From: Diploscapter coronatus
Taxonomy: Eukaryota; Nematoda; Chromadorea; Rhabditida; Rhabditidae
Reading direction: 5' to 3'
Length of the DNA stretch: 64,000 bases
Assembly (NCBI GenBank): GCA_964036155.1
Contig: OZ038423.1
Span: 70,323,249 to 70,387,248, forward strand
In this document: piece by piece, positions 43,821-56,300 of the stretch
How the letters are laid out: the number at the start of each line of letters is the position of its first letter
How positions within the stretch are numbered: position 1 is the stretch's first letter
Notes under the pieces: generated by a model
What the model was told of the DNA's origin: nothing
The model's input: the letters and a program-made list of their open reading frames with translations, nothing else
Databases searched by the model: none
Translations under genes and position numbers: made by a program

Positions 43821-46496
43821 ATGAACAAGATGGAGTTTCCTTTGAAACACTTCATATGGACATTGGCTCTCTGCTTGGGTCTCCAAATTAGCATATCCTC
43901 TGCACACCCGGTATGTCGTTCCTGCACCAAGAACTGCTTCGCCAATCTGAATTCGACTTTGATCAGCAACAGGTAATCAATAAATCTCCTTTTCTTCTGT
44001 GAGTATTGTCTTTGATGTGTAAGCCATTAGCCATTACATTCCTCATTATTCATATTTCATTCATTATTCATTACAATTCTGGTGACAATCATTTTCTCAT
44101 TATTTCTGCAACACTTTCACTCTGCAGTTGCATTGCTGCATTGCATCAGCATTGAATATTACAGTCGAACGTTAGCTGCATGTCCTTTTTCCTCATTTAC
44201 TTAGGCAGATTTACTCTTCGAACTGCCTAATTGGGATGTGGGAGTTAGGCCGTTCGCTCGTAGTGAAAAGCTTCTGCATAAGTCTGTATGAGTAAAGCAA
44301 TCTTCGACAGAGTGGCTTAGAGACTAGTGAGTATAAGACCTGAAGATCCAAAGTCTTGCACTTTCTATACTTTCTCCAATTATCCACTTTACTGCAGCGG
44401 ATTTGACCATGTCATTGATTATCCTTATCTATTTTTCTTAGCATTTATCATAGTTCTTGATGTTATCGGCGACAGATCAACTCAGGTCAACTTTGCAATT
44501 GGCTGTCTGTGCAAACATAGTCAACTTTTGGTTAAGAAAGGCTGAAGATTGAGTGTGATGACGTGCCGAAAGGGAGAAAAACAGATATGGCAGCAAAACT
44601 GACAAACTGATAAGTAGGAGTTAGAAGAAACAGGCAGATTAATGACCGTGCGACGCGCAGGCGCCTTTTTGCTAGCACCTCTCCTGGCGATAAATCAACT
44701 CTCAAGGCGACTTTTGAAGTTAGACTCTTTTTCGTTGCAACTCTCTTCGAGGAAATCCATGAAGATCAGGGGTGGGACTCAAATAAGTTTAACCAATATA
44801 GTTAAATTTTTAACTGCCTCATTTAACTATGATAGTTCAAAGTTTTACTATCGTAATTTGTTGTTTTACTGTAGTAAAACTCATTTGGGTCCCACCCCAG
44901 CTTTGTTCTTCGAAAATCTGCATCCTTATCACTCGGTTTTATCGCTAATTGTTCCCGTCTCCCACAACCTCATTTATCATTTTTCGTGCTGCGCGAGAAT
45001 CTCTGCTGTGCGTGTGTGCGTTTTTTTCTTTCTATTTTATAAGTTTGATTTGTGGCGCTCGGCGAGTGTGAATGGAAAAGGATTGAAACAAATCGGAAGT
45101 CTCATTTGGAGAGACGGGCAGAAAATGGAGGAAATACAACGGACAATCAGATAGACAGCTATGAATCCCCGATATTAGCTGCAGGGGAGACGAAGTCTTT
45201 GAAATACGGAAGACTAGAAAAAAAATCATTGATAATTTCTTGCGGCGGACTGCACGGCGGCCTTGATACATAAATCAATGCGTCGATTCGTCGCAAATCC
45301 CCGCGATGAAATCGTTCGAACCCTGAAAAAACACTCCGCGCAGTCTGGCTGACTGGTGAGTGAAATTAATGAGTGAAGCAATGCGATGCGACGCGACGCG
45401 ACTAAGTTTTTCTAAATCCGCCGGAAGCTTCTCTCAATCTATCTCTTCTCCTATGAAATTGAGACTGAGACCAAAGAATCTGATCTTAAAAAGTCATCGA
45501 ACGAACAGACACACAAATTACAGCACGACTTCTGGAGAGGAGACGTCGACAGCAGACAACCTGATTTCGGAATTGCAGTCGAATCGGATAAAGCGAGCTG
45601 CAGGGGAAGTAGACGAGGGGGGCGGGGTGCTGAGACGCGCCTGCAACAGATTCCAGATCGAGGTATGCGTCAAGCAATGCACAACACACACACAATTCGA
45701 CAGCACAATACACGATTCGGATTCAGATGCTGTTGATTCCGATCGCGATCGCGATGATGCCCATCGTTCTATGCTCGCTTTTTCTCTGCACCTGTTGCTG
45801 CGGCGAAAAAGAGGCTCGAGGTTCCAAAACATGCGTCGCAAAGTTTGGTCTTCATCGATTAAATTGCAGGCAAATTGCCCGACGATATCATTGCGAAACT
45901 GCCGATGGGTGTTAAAAGGAGGAGACTGCCTTCAGGTATAGGTTTCTGAAATAGTTGATTTTAGGCTACAAATTAGTCCATAGTTTATTAAAGTGCAGCC
46001 TGTATTTCGCGCCCATTTTTGTACAATTTCATAGAGCATTTTGTATTAAAAGCGGATGAGACTTACGAAATGCCATTAAAGAAAAGAAAAAAAACTGATT
46101 TTAATTCCAGAAGAGCTGGAACTGGAATTTGCTGATGGCTATGTGATGAGGAAGGACTCGGCCAAGACCAAGTTCGCCACTACAGTTTCTTACATCGAGG
46201 CCAGAAGGGAGAGCTTGTGGTCGACACAGTCTAGTGGCCCAAGCAGTCCTATTGAGCGAAATGTACGACTTTGTTCAAGGATTTCGTTTAAACCTTATGA
46301 AATTTAGCCTGTAGTGCAAGAGGATTATGCTGAATTAAATCAAGAAGAAGGAAGGAGTAAAAATGCAGAAAATAATCCAAGTCCTGGACCTGATGAAGGA
46401 GTTATCAAGCGATCAGAAAAGCCCGGATCGATAAAGAAGACTCGATTCAGCGATACGATATCTGTGATTGATGTAGCTGCGCTCGGCAGACGGTAG
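43821..46496 (+). CDS. Orphan single-pass (type I) membrane protein
   Basis: ATG 43821 directly follows ATTGCAG. The first exon codes a signal peptide (ending ...LCLGLQISISSA) and HPVCRSCTKNCFANLNSTLI, ending at a GTAATC donor near 43974. The next exon probably starts at 45464 and gives a polar ectodomain (TSGEETSTADNLISELQSNR, RRACNRFQIE). Then comes a transmembrane helix (LLIPIAIAMMPIVLCSLFLC) followed by TCCC, a likely palmitoylation site. The cytosolic part is basic then acidic (PDDIIAKLPMGVKRRRLPS, EELELEFADGYVMRKDSAKT, SIKKTRFSDTISVIDVAAL) and ends at TAG 46494-46496. Phases agree at the last four junctions. The join from exon 1 to 45464 spans about 1.5 kb and is the weak point. The family is not recognised. 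Confidence 0.6.
44769..44898. mobile_element. 130-bp palindromic MITE, TIR GGGGTGGGACYCAAATRAGT
   Basis: The left end at 44769-44790 and the right end at 44877-44898 are inverted copies over 22 bp with two or three mismatches. The interior is also self-complementary (GTTTAACCAATATAGTTAAA; TTTTACTGTAGTAAAAC). It lies in the presumed first intron of the membrane-protein gene. No clear target duplication. Confidence 0.75.
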
Positions 46497-47148
46497 AATT
46501 CGGTAGAGCAATGCATTTCGTCTGATAGGGGAGTATTGTAAGTCGTTATCGCTAATCAATATGAAATGTTCTGCTAATTTCAGGCTCCTTAGATTCTATG
46601 ATTTGAATATTAAATGATTCAATGACTCTGACTCCTGCACTGATCTCATGTAGTCATTCGGAAGCACGATCCCTTTTGTCAATCTCAGGACATTCTTCTG
46701 TTTTTCTCGGATCTTTTGTATAATTCTCCTAGAATCGTCGCCATCAATTTGTAGAAATGCGCTACTATTCATTCCCTATTCTTTTTTAGTTCTAAAATCT
46801 GGTGAATTTTACAAATTGATAGGGGTGATCTTCAGTGATTATACAGGAAGCCGTTTTCTTGTTGTGTTTTGTTCATATAAATGACAAATAGAGCTTCTTT
46901 CTTCCAGCAGTTACATTTGTTCCCTCCGATTTAAATGTCATTGGCTTTAATTCCCGCCTTCCAAAGTCTGTTGTATCAAATGTTCTTTTCTTCTGCTGTT
47001 TATTTTCGCGTTTTGCTGCGAGCAAAAGTCAGATTCGATTCGGGTTTTCGTTTCATCGAACATTTATTGCCAAAACTTATGTGAGAGAAGAGTGTAATAA
47101 AGAATTGTTTCACACACAACGTTTAACAATGAGATGAATGAGTTGAGA
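46497..47148. other. Convergent intergenic region
   Basis: 3' flanks of the membrane-protein gene (plus) and the coiled-coil gene (minus). AT-rich; no exon or strong repeat seen. Confidence 0.5.
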
Positions 47149-48601
47149 TTACTGGGGATTGGGACGGTGAGATCTGAGTCCATAGACAGGAGCGTACGCT
47201 CTGACAGGGGCTCTGTTCCTGATCCAGTCGGACAGGGTCGAGATGACGCTTGCATTGTCGTCATCTTCGCTCTCAAGATCAGGCACACTGTCTGCGTCTT
47301 CATCACTCAAGTGCTCTTCGTTGTGCAGAGTCATGAAGGATGAATTGTCCTCGCTGCCACTCTCCTCATCCCCCTCATCGAAACTTTCCTAAAATCGAGC
47401 AAAATCAATAAACTATCGATTATTTCAAGTTGCCTACAGTGAGATCTTCCTTGTACTCGTTCATATAGGCCGTGCAGAAGACGAACTTCTTGTCGTCATC
47501 TTCAACAAATGCAGAGGCGACATTCTGCCCCTTTACCTTTTCGGACAAGTCAGCAACGAATTTGTTCATTATCTGCACGCGTTGCTGATGAGATTCGTTC
47601 AAATTCTCGATCTCAGTGCATTTCTCTGAAATCATCAACTTGAATGACTCCGATCTAAACTATTCCTGACCAGAATAGCGCTCTTTGAAATGGGCGAGGT
47701 CCTTGGCGGCTGTGTTGTAGAGCTCCTCGAGTTGGCCAATTCTGGTCTGCTTATCGCATCTGCACCCCTCTCCATTCACATTCTGCACCAGACCAGTCAA
47801 TTCCTGCATCGATCTCTGAGTGTCTGAAATTAAGCATTGGAATTTCTGTAATTTGATCCATCTGTCACACCTCTGATCTGGAAGAATGTCTGTTTGATGC
47901 CGAAGTCGATGTTCTCGAACATCCGCGCGAGTCTGCCGACCTCGGTGAGCTGTGCCTGCTCCCTGTACTCCTGCAGCTGCTCTCTGAGGGACTTGTTCTG
48001 GTCGAACATCTGATTGAATGTCCCCTGCCAATTGTCGCACGTCCTCTCGAGCTCTACAGGTTCATTTTTGATCAGCTTTATCTTTAAATTTCTTACCATT
48101 TGCATAGTTCTTGAGCTTCTGATTTTCCTCGACGACTTTGTCGGTTTCTATCCCCTCGAACTGTGCGATCTTCTCGTTCAGATTGCACAACTCCAGCTTC
48201 AGACGAGAAATCTCTGCCTCCTTGTCTGAAATCGGCAATGTTGCTAAAACTCGGAAGTTTCAAGCATACCATCATTTAGCTTGCTGAGATAGATAATTCT
48301 GTCGGCGTAAGTCCTGGTCCTGTCCTTATACTCATCTCCGTGGACATCCACCCTCTGCTGCAGTTTGTTAGCCCTCTCTTCAGATTGGAAGAGTTTCAGT
48401 TTCCAATCTCTAATCTCTTTCTGCAACTCCGTTTCCTTCATCTTGGCCAGATCCTCATGCAGCTTGGCATTCTAAACTAAGATATTGGGGTTTATCAAAC
48501 CCAAACAAATTCCCTACCATTTTGTACTGCTCGAACTGCTGAGAGATCTGACGCAACTTCTCCAGAAGGCTCTGATCAAAGAATTGACGATTGGACTCCA
48601 T
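47149..48601 (-). CDS. Coiled-coil protein with acidic tail, unknown
   Basis: ATG 48601 to a stop at 47149. About seven exons with short introns give roughly 400 residues. The first 300 are heptad-rich coiled coil: SLLEKLRQISQQFEQYKM, ELQKEIRDWKLKLFQSEERA, EISRLKLELCNLNEKIAQFE, LREQLQEYREQAQLTEVGRL, IGQLEELYNTAAKDLAHFKE. The end is acidic and Ser-rich (SFDEGDEESGSEDNSSFMTL, EDADSVPDLESEDDDNASVI) followed by a basic/aromatic tail (WIRNRAPVRAYAPVYGLRSH). No enzyme motif or known domain could be assigned; a scaffold or cytoskeletal role would be a guess. It follows acid sphingomyelinase on the same strand, 312 bp from that gene's stop. Confidence 0.72.
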
Positions 48602-48913
48602 GGCGAAAATTTTGAAAATAGAAAATAGTCACCAGAACTACACGAGTTTAGAGAAATAAATGATTTGACCTATCAAGATTTTCTCCTTTTATAGCCATAA
48701 AATGGTCAGTTGCTTCCACCTGCTCCTTCCAAATATGAAGGGTGGTCAGAATATCGAGCAATTCGACCTATTCCCATGAACATGCACATGCAGGTTGTTA
48801 AGGATCACAGAATAACACCACTTTATTAGTACTTCTGGCAAAGAGTATCGACCCGCTGACTAACATTATCGAAGAATTGAGATCTGAGATCAAAGGGTGA
48901 TTCCATATTAGGC

Positions 48914-51900
48914 TTAGGGCACTCGGTTCGTGAGCAGATGGGCTTTAGGAGGGGAACAGTACAGGGATTCATTGTGATGACCCATTCTGAGGCTGCATAG
49001 AAGTCCTTGAACACATCCAGCATCACAGGCTGGAGTAGCAGAGCGGAATGAGTTCCTAAATTATTGGATTGATGCATGAGTTCTTAGCACGCTCCTATAA
49101 CTTCCTTCATATCTAACGAATCAAAATGGGCCCTTCGATATTAGTACCCTTAGCGTATGGGCTTTCAAAATATATACTTTTTAGAGAGATGTCGGTTCCG
49201 TGATGCTAAAAATGAATATCCGGGTAAATTATATCTCATTTAGAAGCACTAGAATAGACTACGATCATGCAAAAAAAAATGAAACTTCAAATGCGGTAAT
49301 GCGCGCTTTGCATGTCAAAGTGGAAATTTGAGCTACTTTCGGAAAATCGATTCCAGAATTTTATGGAATGAGAATTTTTGCATAATCGTTTCACAAGAAT
49401 TCCTCAGGATTAGCAGAGCAATCGATTGGTACCAAATATAACTTGGTTTGATCGCTTTTGAAAATTGTGATTTTTTCACGTAAGGGGGACCCGCAATTGG
49501 TAAATAACGAGACCGATCTTTTCTCACACTATTTCTCTCTACTTTCCTTTTCTCTCTTATCTTTAACTATAGGTCTCGTCATTTACGAATTACGGGGGAC
49601 CCTTATGTGTAAAAATCGAAATTTTTAAATGTGTCGGAAATGGAACAAATTGGATATCATTCGACTCGACATCGTACTCTAAGTAATTTATATGAAGATA
49701 GAACCCAAAATGTTTGATCTATAAGCTTCTCGAGCCAATTTTCCGAAAGTAGCTCAGATTTCCATTCTGACACGCAAAGCGTGCACTACTGCATTTGAGG
49801 TTTAAACTTTTTTGCATGATCGTAGTCTATTCTAGTGTCTCTAAATGATATATAATTTACCCTGATATTTATGTTTAATATCAGAGCTGACCCTCTCCAA
49901 AAGGTACAGTTCATTTTGTATGTTGTTTACGCGTACTATGTGAAGGGACGAAGTAAAAAGTATATTTTGAAAGCCCATACGCCAAGGGTACTAATATCGA
50001 AGGCCCATTTGGATTCGTTAGAAATGAAAGGAAGTTATAGAGGTGTGCTAAGAACTTATGCACCAGTTCAATAGCATAAATTAGTGAAGATCAGTTTTTT
50101 CTACTTCGTAAAGGTATTCCGAGTAGAAGTCTCTGTATAGAGTTGATTGATCAGTTTATTCCACGAGTTAGGGCTCAGATCGGGCAATCCATACTCCTCT
50201 TTTGCAGAATAGAGCTGACTCCATTCAGGACTGTCATTTGCAGTCGGATATTTGTACAAATCTGTCGTGTAGACTTCGAAGTTTGAAGGTGTCTGAAAAA
50301 GTTATAAGTAGAGAGCGTAAGTAAATTTTACATTACAAAGATAAAGGCTCAGTGTGAATTTTCTACAAAACTGTTAAGCTAAACAAGCACGTAGCAGAAA
50401 GCCTAATGAAAATAGATAAGTGTAACTAAAGATATGGGTTTCTGAAGGCGACTCTCCGAAAGCCCCTTTCGCAAAAAAATTTTTTTCAAGCGAAAAGCGT
50501 GTGCCCTCCATCTATATGTTCCAGAAAATTATATAAATTGTCATTACATAGCGGTTAGAAGCATCCAGTGTATAAATGCGATATGCAGGATTCAGATTCG
50601 AGTATGTAGTTACTGAAGGAGCTGCATAGCCGACCTAAAAATTCCAATCCTTAGAATAATCCACTTTAGCTTACCGAGACTGGTCTCGAATTCACGTCGT
50701 CCATGTTTTCATAGAAAACGATGAAGAAATCGTTGTGATCGTGGCCGAAGTATTGCGCGGTGATTGTATCGGCGAATCTAAGATGAATTTTGAGATTTTT
50801 AACAGCGTTTCTAAATATACTAACCTCTGGACGACTCTGTAGTAATTCCTAGCCCATCCTTCAAGACACTCCCCGTCCCCAGGGGGTATATGAGCCATAA
50901 TGTGCACGGCATCCCCGGATTTCTCTGATGCGTACAATTCACGAACCAACCAACTCATCGTGCCATCGGGGTCGCTTTGATTCAGATACAGGAAACTTAA
51001 GAAAATCATTTTTTTTAGAAAACGATAGGTTTTTATACAAATTCGTCGTTTCGCAAAATCCAGTATTCAGCGAGATAAGCTTAAGTCCTGGAGCCATCAT
51101 AGTCGAATAGGAACCCATTCTAAAATAATAGTTTTTTCGACAACTGAGATCCGCCATGACTTCGCGACCCTTTCTTGGATTTTTCGCGAACACTATTTCT
51201 GAAGGAGTTAGCAAAAAGAGTCGCGAAGAATCCATGTTGCCATTCTTTCTGGCTTATAACAAATTCCATACTTGCTAATTTGTCTGTTGGTTACATTGCC
51301 CTCCACCCACGGACTACTCATGTTTTTCAATTGATTGTAGAGCCAGGTTGGCCAGAATCGCTCTTCAACAAAGTGAGGGGCGAAGCTAGAAATTTTTATT
51401 ATTTTTAAGAAACTCCACAGACCTATTAACGGGTACTCCTTCGTGATTTCCCAATGACCAGTAAGTTGGTGTGGATGGGAAATATTTAACAATCAAATTC
51501 TGCAGTTTCCTCAGTACAACCAAATGCTCATCTTCGGAGTATTGCCAATCCACGTGGTTTATGTAGTCTCCTGTCAGGATAATTGCGTCTATCTGCAATT
51601 CATGTGCATTTTAGGTCTTTTTCCCTAAAATTTATACCTGATGATTCTGAGAGGTATGCTGAAGCATATGTTCCACAGTCCAGGGCGGAATGTCGCAGTC
51701 TGCAGCCGTCCCCCAATAGCCGGCTTTTTGGGTGGGTTTGCCTGTGATGATCAGCTTTTTAGTTTGGGTTATTGTACTCTAATTTTCTTACTCGAATTAT
51801 CCCTGCAGCAGACAGGCATCGAGCACTGGGCTTCTGAGCCTGGCACATATTGGAAATCCACATGGATGTCGGTCAATTGAAGTACTCTTAGATCTTTCGC

Positions 51901-52653
51901 GTTAGATCTGGAGGAGTATCTAGTAGGACGGGATTTTCGGGGGTTATTTTTGGGTTTAGGCGGCAAGGTAACGATCCATGCAGCTCCTTCTGGATCTGTC
52001 GAATCAGCGCACTGAGGAAGTAGATAGCCACAGGCAACAGAGGGCTTGTGTCGAGTCAGCCTCGAGAAGACGTACATCGCTTCGTCCTAGAATTGAGCTT
52101 CTTATATTTTCACAAACCCCTTGCAACCCATCCCCAGTATATTTCAGAGCAAAGTTCTGTCTCTAAATTATCATCTGTCAAAAAATTCACTTTTGCTATC
52201 CGGTTTCATAACTGGTTTTGCCCTTGCGACCTACTACCCCTGTAGTTTCTGTTCGTCTGACGAAACTTCCCCATAGATCTGTGCACAGCACAAAAGTGTG
52301 AATAGCAAAACACACCTTGAACTGGCCAGTGATTCCTTCACAAACGATCGAGGGGTGCTTTGCGATGATCTCACAGATCCACTGCGCTGCTTTCAACACA
52401 GCAAATTCCGAGTAGAATGCCACACTTAAATTTCATAAAACTGAGGAGAAATTAAATCTATTACATGCCTAACAGCTTCCATAACTCCAATGCAGGCAAT
52501 GCAGGTCACATCGTTTTCAGTGGATTGAAATTTCTCTACAAATCCCTATGTTTTCACTAGTTCATCACTGAATTCCAAACCTTTATAAGTCTTAGATTTA
52601 GATAGACACAAAATTGGCAGGAATATGAAGAAAGTTAATGAATAAAACCGCAT
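48914..52653 (-). CDS. asm: Acid sphingomyelinase
   Basis: ATG 52653 to TAA 48914. The signal peptide (MRFYSLTFFIFLPILCLS) is followed by a saposin-B domain (NDVTCIACIGVMEAVSVAFY, WICEIIAKHPSIVCEGITGQ, RHKPSVACGYLLPQCAD). The metallophosphoesterase core has every metal ligand motif: LQLTDIHVDFQY, LTGDYINH, YWSLGNHEGVPVNSF, VHIMAHIPPGDGECLEGW and YFGHDHNDFF. It hydrolyses sphingomyelin to ceramide in lysosomes or after secretion. The C-terminal region TPSNFEVYTTDLYKYPTAND, EEYGLPDLSPNSWNKLINQL is followed, after a 1049-nt intron (49056-50104), by the last exon ATPACDAGCVQGLLCSLRMG, HHNESLYC, which matches the Cys-rich end of the family. That intron contains a giant palindrome. One saposin-domain intron (52425-52468) appears to use a GC donor. 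Confidence 0.93.
49074..50061. repeat. 988-bp palindrome (fold-back element) in an acid sphingomyelinase intron
   Basis: The two halves are inverted copies almost to the centre. Matched words, left and complement of right: TTCTTAGCAC, TATAACTTCC, TTCGATATTAGTACCCTT, GCGTATGGGCTTTCAAAATA, GGGTAAATTATAT, AGAATAGACTACGATCATGC, GAGCTACTTTCGGAAAAT, and near the centre GTAAGGGGGACCC...GAGACC against its complement. The right arm has extra sequence of about 60 bp near 49890-49950. The centre is about 49525-49570. No long open frame. Confidence 0.92.
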
Positions 52654-53376
52654 GATTCTTGATAGTTTATAGAAATGAATCTAGCGAGTCGCACCACAAA
52701 GACATTCGATATCGAATAAAAGCGACGAGGAGAGAGGTGAAATGTGACCTCACGAGACGCACAAAACATAGGGAAAAGCGTTGCTCTAAGCAAATTGACA
52801 TCGATCTTTTCTGACTTTTGAAACCAATCATATCAAACCATCAAATGATCAATTTATTGTAGATTAGTCCTCATAAAATATTTATTCTTTGTTTCATTAT
52901 ATCTGCGTTTTATCCTTTATTATTGTCTAAGTGGATTTAACATTAAGTTTAAATAAAACTTATGAATTTTCAGATTGAGAGAAAGGACCTGAAATGCAAT
53001 TTAGCGTTTTGTGGAGAATACCCGTCATTTGACATATGAAATATAGAAATTCTCATAGAATAATAAATCTTTGACTAGACCTATATCGAATATCTTTGAA
53101 TCTCTGAATGATAATCATCTTCAATCTAGGCATCACAAATTCGAAACCATTCGAGCTAAAGTCGGATATATCATATATGATTGAGATAAAGAAGATTTGA
53201 TGGCTAAACTGGCAAACTCATGGGTGACCGGGATTTAGTTGAGTGAGTGATATCTAATGAACCGGGCTAGAGGGAAAACGTAAGTAATTTGAATGAAAGA
53301 GAAAGAGGTAGAAGTGAATATAGGGAGATTTTGAAGAGCATTAGACTTTTGACCGATTTAGGCAGTCCTCTATGAT
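52654..53376. other. Intergenic region between acid sphingomyelinase and SLC4A11
   Basis: AT-rich, with the acid sphingomyelinase promoter and the SLC4A11 3' end. No exon beyond the SLC4A11 stop at 53377 is needed. Confidence 0.5.
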
Positions 53377-56300
53377 CTAATGTCTTCCATCCAACGCATC
53401 CAGGTACTTGTAGTCGATTATTCGTGGAATTAATGTATGTCGTATAGGCAGGAATAGGAAGCACACCACGGGGAATATCTGAAGAAAAAATCATTGATTT
53501 TAAAAATTGTGACGATTTCTCATGACTTACCATTTCAATGAATGGATATGGGCTGAAGCCGAATCCGCAAAGAATGATCAACTGCAATAACTGGCAACCA
53601 GTAAACAGATGCACTTTCCGTTGGGGGACTTTTCTAGAATTAAACTTCAAAAGTATTGGTTTTTAGGTAAACGCTACCTGATGTAATGTGTAGGAGGATA
53701 GGCAGATTGTTCTGTGATCAACAACAATAGTCTTTCAAACATCTCATTTCCTGATAGCGATGTTAAAGCCATGTAGAGGAATCTTAAGGAATTTCTTTCA
53801 ATGATTATTAAAAAATAAACAAAAAACTTACAATCCATGAAGTACTGAGGTCGGGATGAGTTGTAGAGGATACGGTAGCAGGTAAAATGTCGATAGAAGT
53901 ATCAAAACGTGGGCAATTAAACTGGCCAGTCTCGTTTCCCTGACATTCATGATGACTTCGTGGACATGTCCTTGGGAGACACGCTCTTCGACGTCGGCCA
54001 GAGCCCTCAGATGGAGTGGGGAGTGGGGCAGAGCGCCGTGCATCCAAGGCAAGCCAACCATCGACAGAAACACGTTCAGAATTGCCACAACAAACAGATC
54101 CAGACTCTGGGATGACCCTTTCTTGAGTCTAAAAATGACAAGCCTAAAAATAAATCAGCAAATTAAAACTGACTTGTTTTGTGAGTTATTGACAATTGCA
54201 GAAGTGATGTTTTGATCGATGAAAAACAGGAAGGATAAAGAAAATCCAAGCAGAAGACAGACGAAATAGGCAACGAGTGGAAGATTGAAAATATCCGCGA
54301 TTTGCACTGTAGGGAATTCCAGGCGCATTTTGAATCGGTCCTCTGAATCAGAGTTCATCACCTAACCCACGAAGATCAGCTTCAAGTTTCTTACTTTCGA
54401 TTTCAGAGAATGCATATGAGCCAAGGAAAGACATGATTAGGACTGAGGCTGGGAGCGCGTAGTCCGCTAGCCATTCTCTTCGAGACCTCGTCAGATATGG
54501 GGTCTAAAACTCATAATATCGTTTATAATAAAAATAGGAATATAATTTGAATCAACCTTTCGAAAATTATAAAGGAAAAGTCCAAGCCATAGAGTGCCGA
54601 ACATCAATAGCATGTAAAGTATAGAGGTATCCCTTCTACATTGCAAATGTGGAGTGCCTTCGAGCAACACTTGTTTCCCACCCTGGAAAGATTAGAATAA
54701 AGCTATCTTCTTGATGAGCATTGTTACGATAGAAAGAGCCTGAGATATATTGCCAATGATAGAGACTGGATCAGATCCGTTTTTGTAATGGTCCAGTGCT
54801 TGGGTAGCTGTCTGAAGTACCAGCGCTATGTGATCGCATTGATTGTAGTACATCTTGAAGTCTGAAGGAATATGCTAATTGCTAGAATACTGATTAGTTG
54901 ACTAACTATTACTGATGGCCCGTATACTTTCGACTGTAAATGCTATCGCTATAAATAGGGAAAACATTTCCTCAGCGGATCTAGAGTTAAGTGTAAGAAT
55001 AAGAATATTTTTATAGTAAAATAATATTCACCTTGTGGCTAATTTCATTAAACTACAAAGTTCAGTGGCCGAGTACAATATTAGGAACAATTGACAGCAT
55101 ATCCCCACACAAGCATACATCGCTAGGAAATCATAGCCTAATTCTTCCGATATTTTATGAATCACTGAAATAAACACTTGAATTTTCAAGGAGAACCAAT
55201 GTTTTACCTTTGATATAAATAGCTAAAGGAACCGTAGTTAATAGAATGATCATGGGTTGACCTCCGAATAAGGAGAAGAATATACCCCCTACCGCCTGAG
55301 CCATGATTACCTTACGAACATCTTAAATGAAACGAATGAAGAGTTTTGAAACTTAATTTATAATTACTTATAGCTCCCTTCGTGTTGTCGTCATTCAGCA
55401 CTCCGAAAGCAATGGCAGGAAGCAAACAGGCGAAGTACAGGAATACAATTGTCGATAGTAGCTTCTGAATCGTCTTCGGTCCTTGGATTCCATCGATGAA
55501 ATCTGATGGGTAGTGCTTTATTCGACGAGAAAACTCCTCTCTCAGTCCGCGAAATGGATACCACGCATTCGGTCCGAACTAAACGCAATTACTCGAAGTT
55601 TTAGTGCACTCTTTGAAACCATACAATTTGTTCTTTAGCCTGACTCAGATGAATGGAAGTCTTCCGTTCTCGCCATTGGTTCTGATCAACTGCGAGTTCT
55701 TTTGCAGCTGATAGCAAAGTTGATCTTCAAATTGAATCGTCATTTTTATCAAAGATCTCCGCTAAGCTACCTAAATTGTTCGACATTCTGAGCCATCACC
55801 AATCTCTGTCTGATTTCCATATCAGCAAAAAGTGTGGCGAATGTTCTGCTCGTTTCGAGCGCAGTTTTCGTTCCCTTAGCCCTGCTGGGTGCGATGACGA
55901 TGATGATGAATCGCAGATCCTGCATCGTTCGGCCCAAATTGGTTGGATGGGACAATCGCGCTATGGCCACATGTCTGTGCTGAACAGAGTTCAGCATGCA
56001 TCTGAATAAGCTTCTATGATTATTTCTCATTCTAAATCCGAGTCTTCGCTATCCCGCCCCCGCATTTTGAGTAGCTTCCCTTCCCAATCTGCTCACTTTC
56101 TTGCTTGGCCCCCTGTCGTTTCTCTCTCTCTCTTTCCATGCCTTTCCCTTTCCATTCCTAATGCAATGCAATGCCTCAAATCAAATAAGAGCATTCGTCG
56201 AGTGCACCCAAAGAAGAGCTGCGGGATTCTTGAAGAAGTTGGGAAAAAGATTTGGATTCGGAGATTCTAGGGGAAATCCTCTAGAGGAAGAAGGGAGAGA

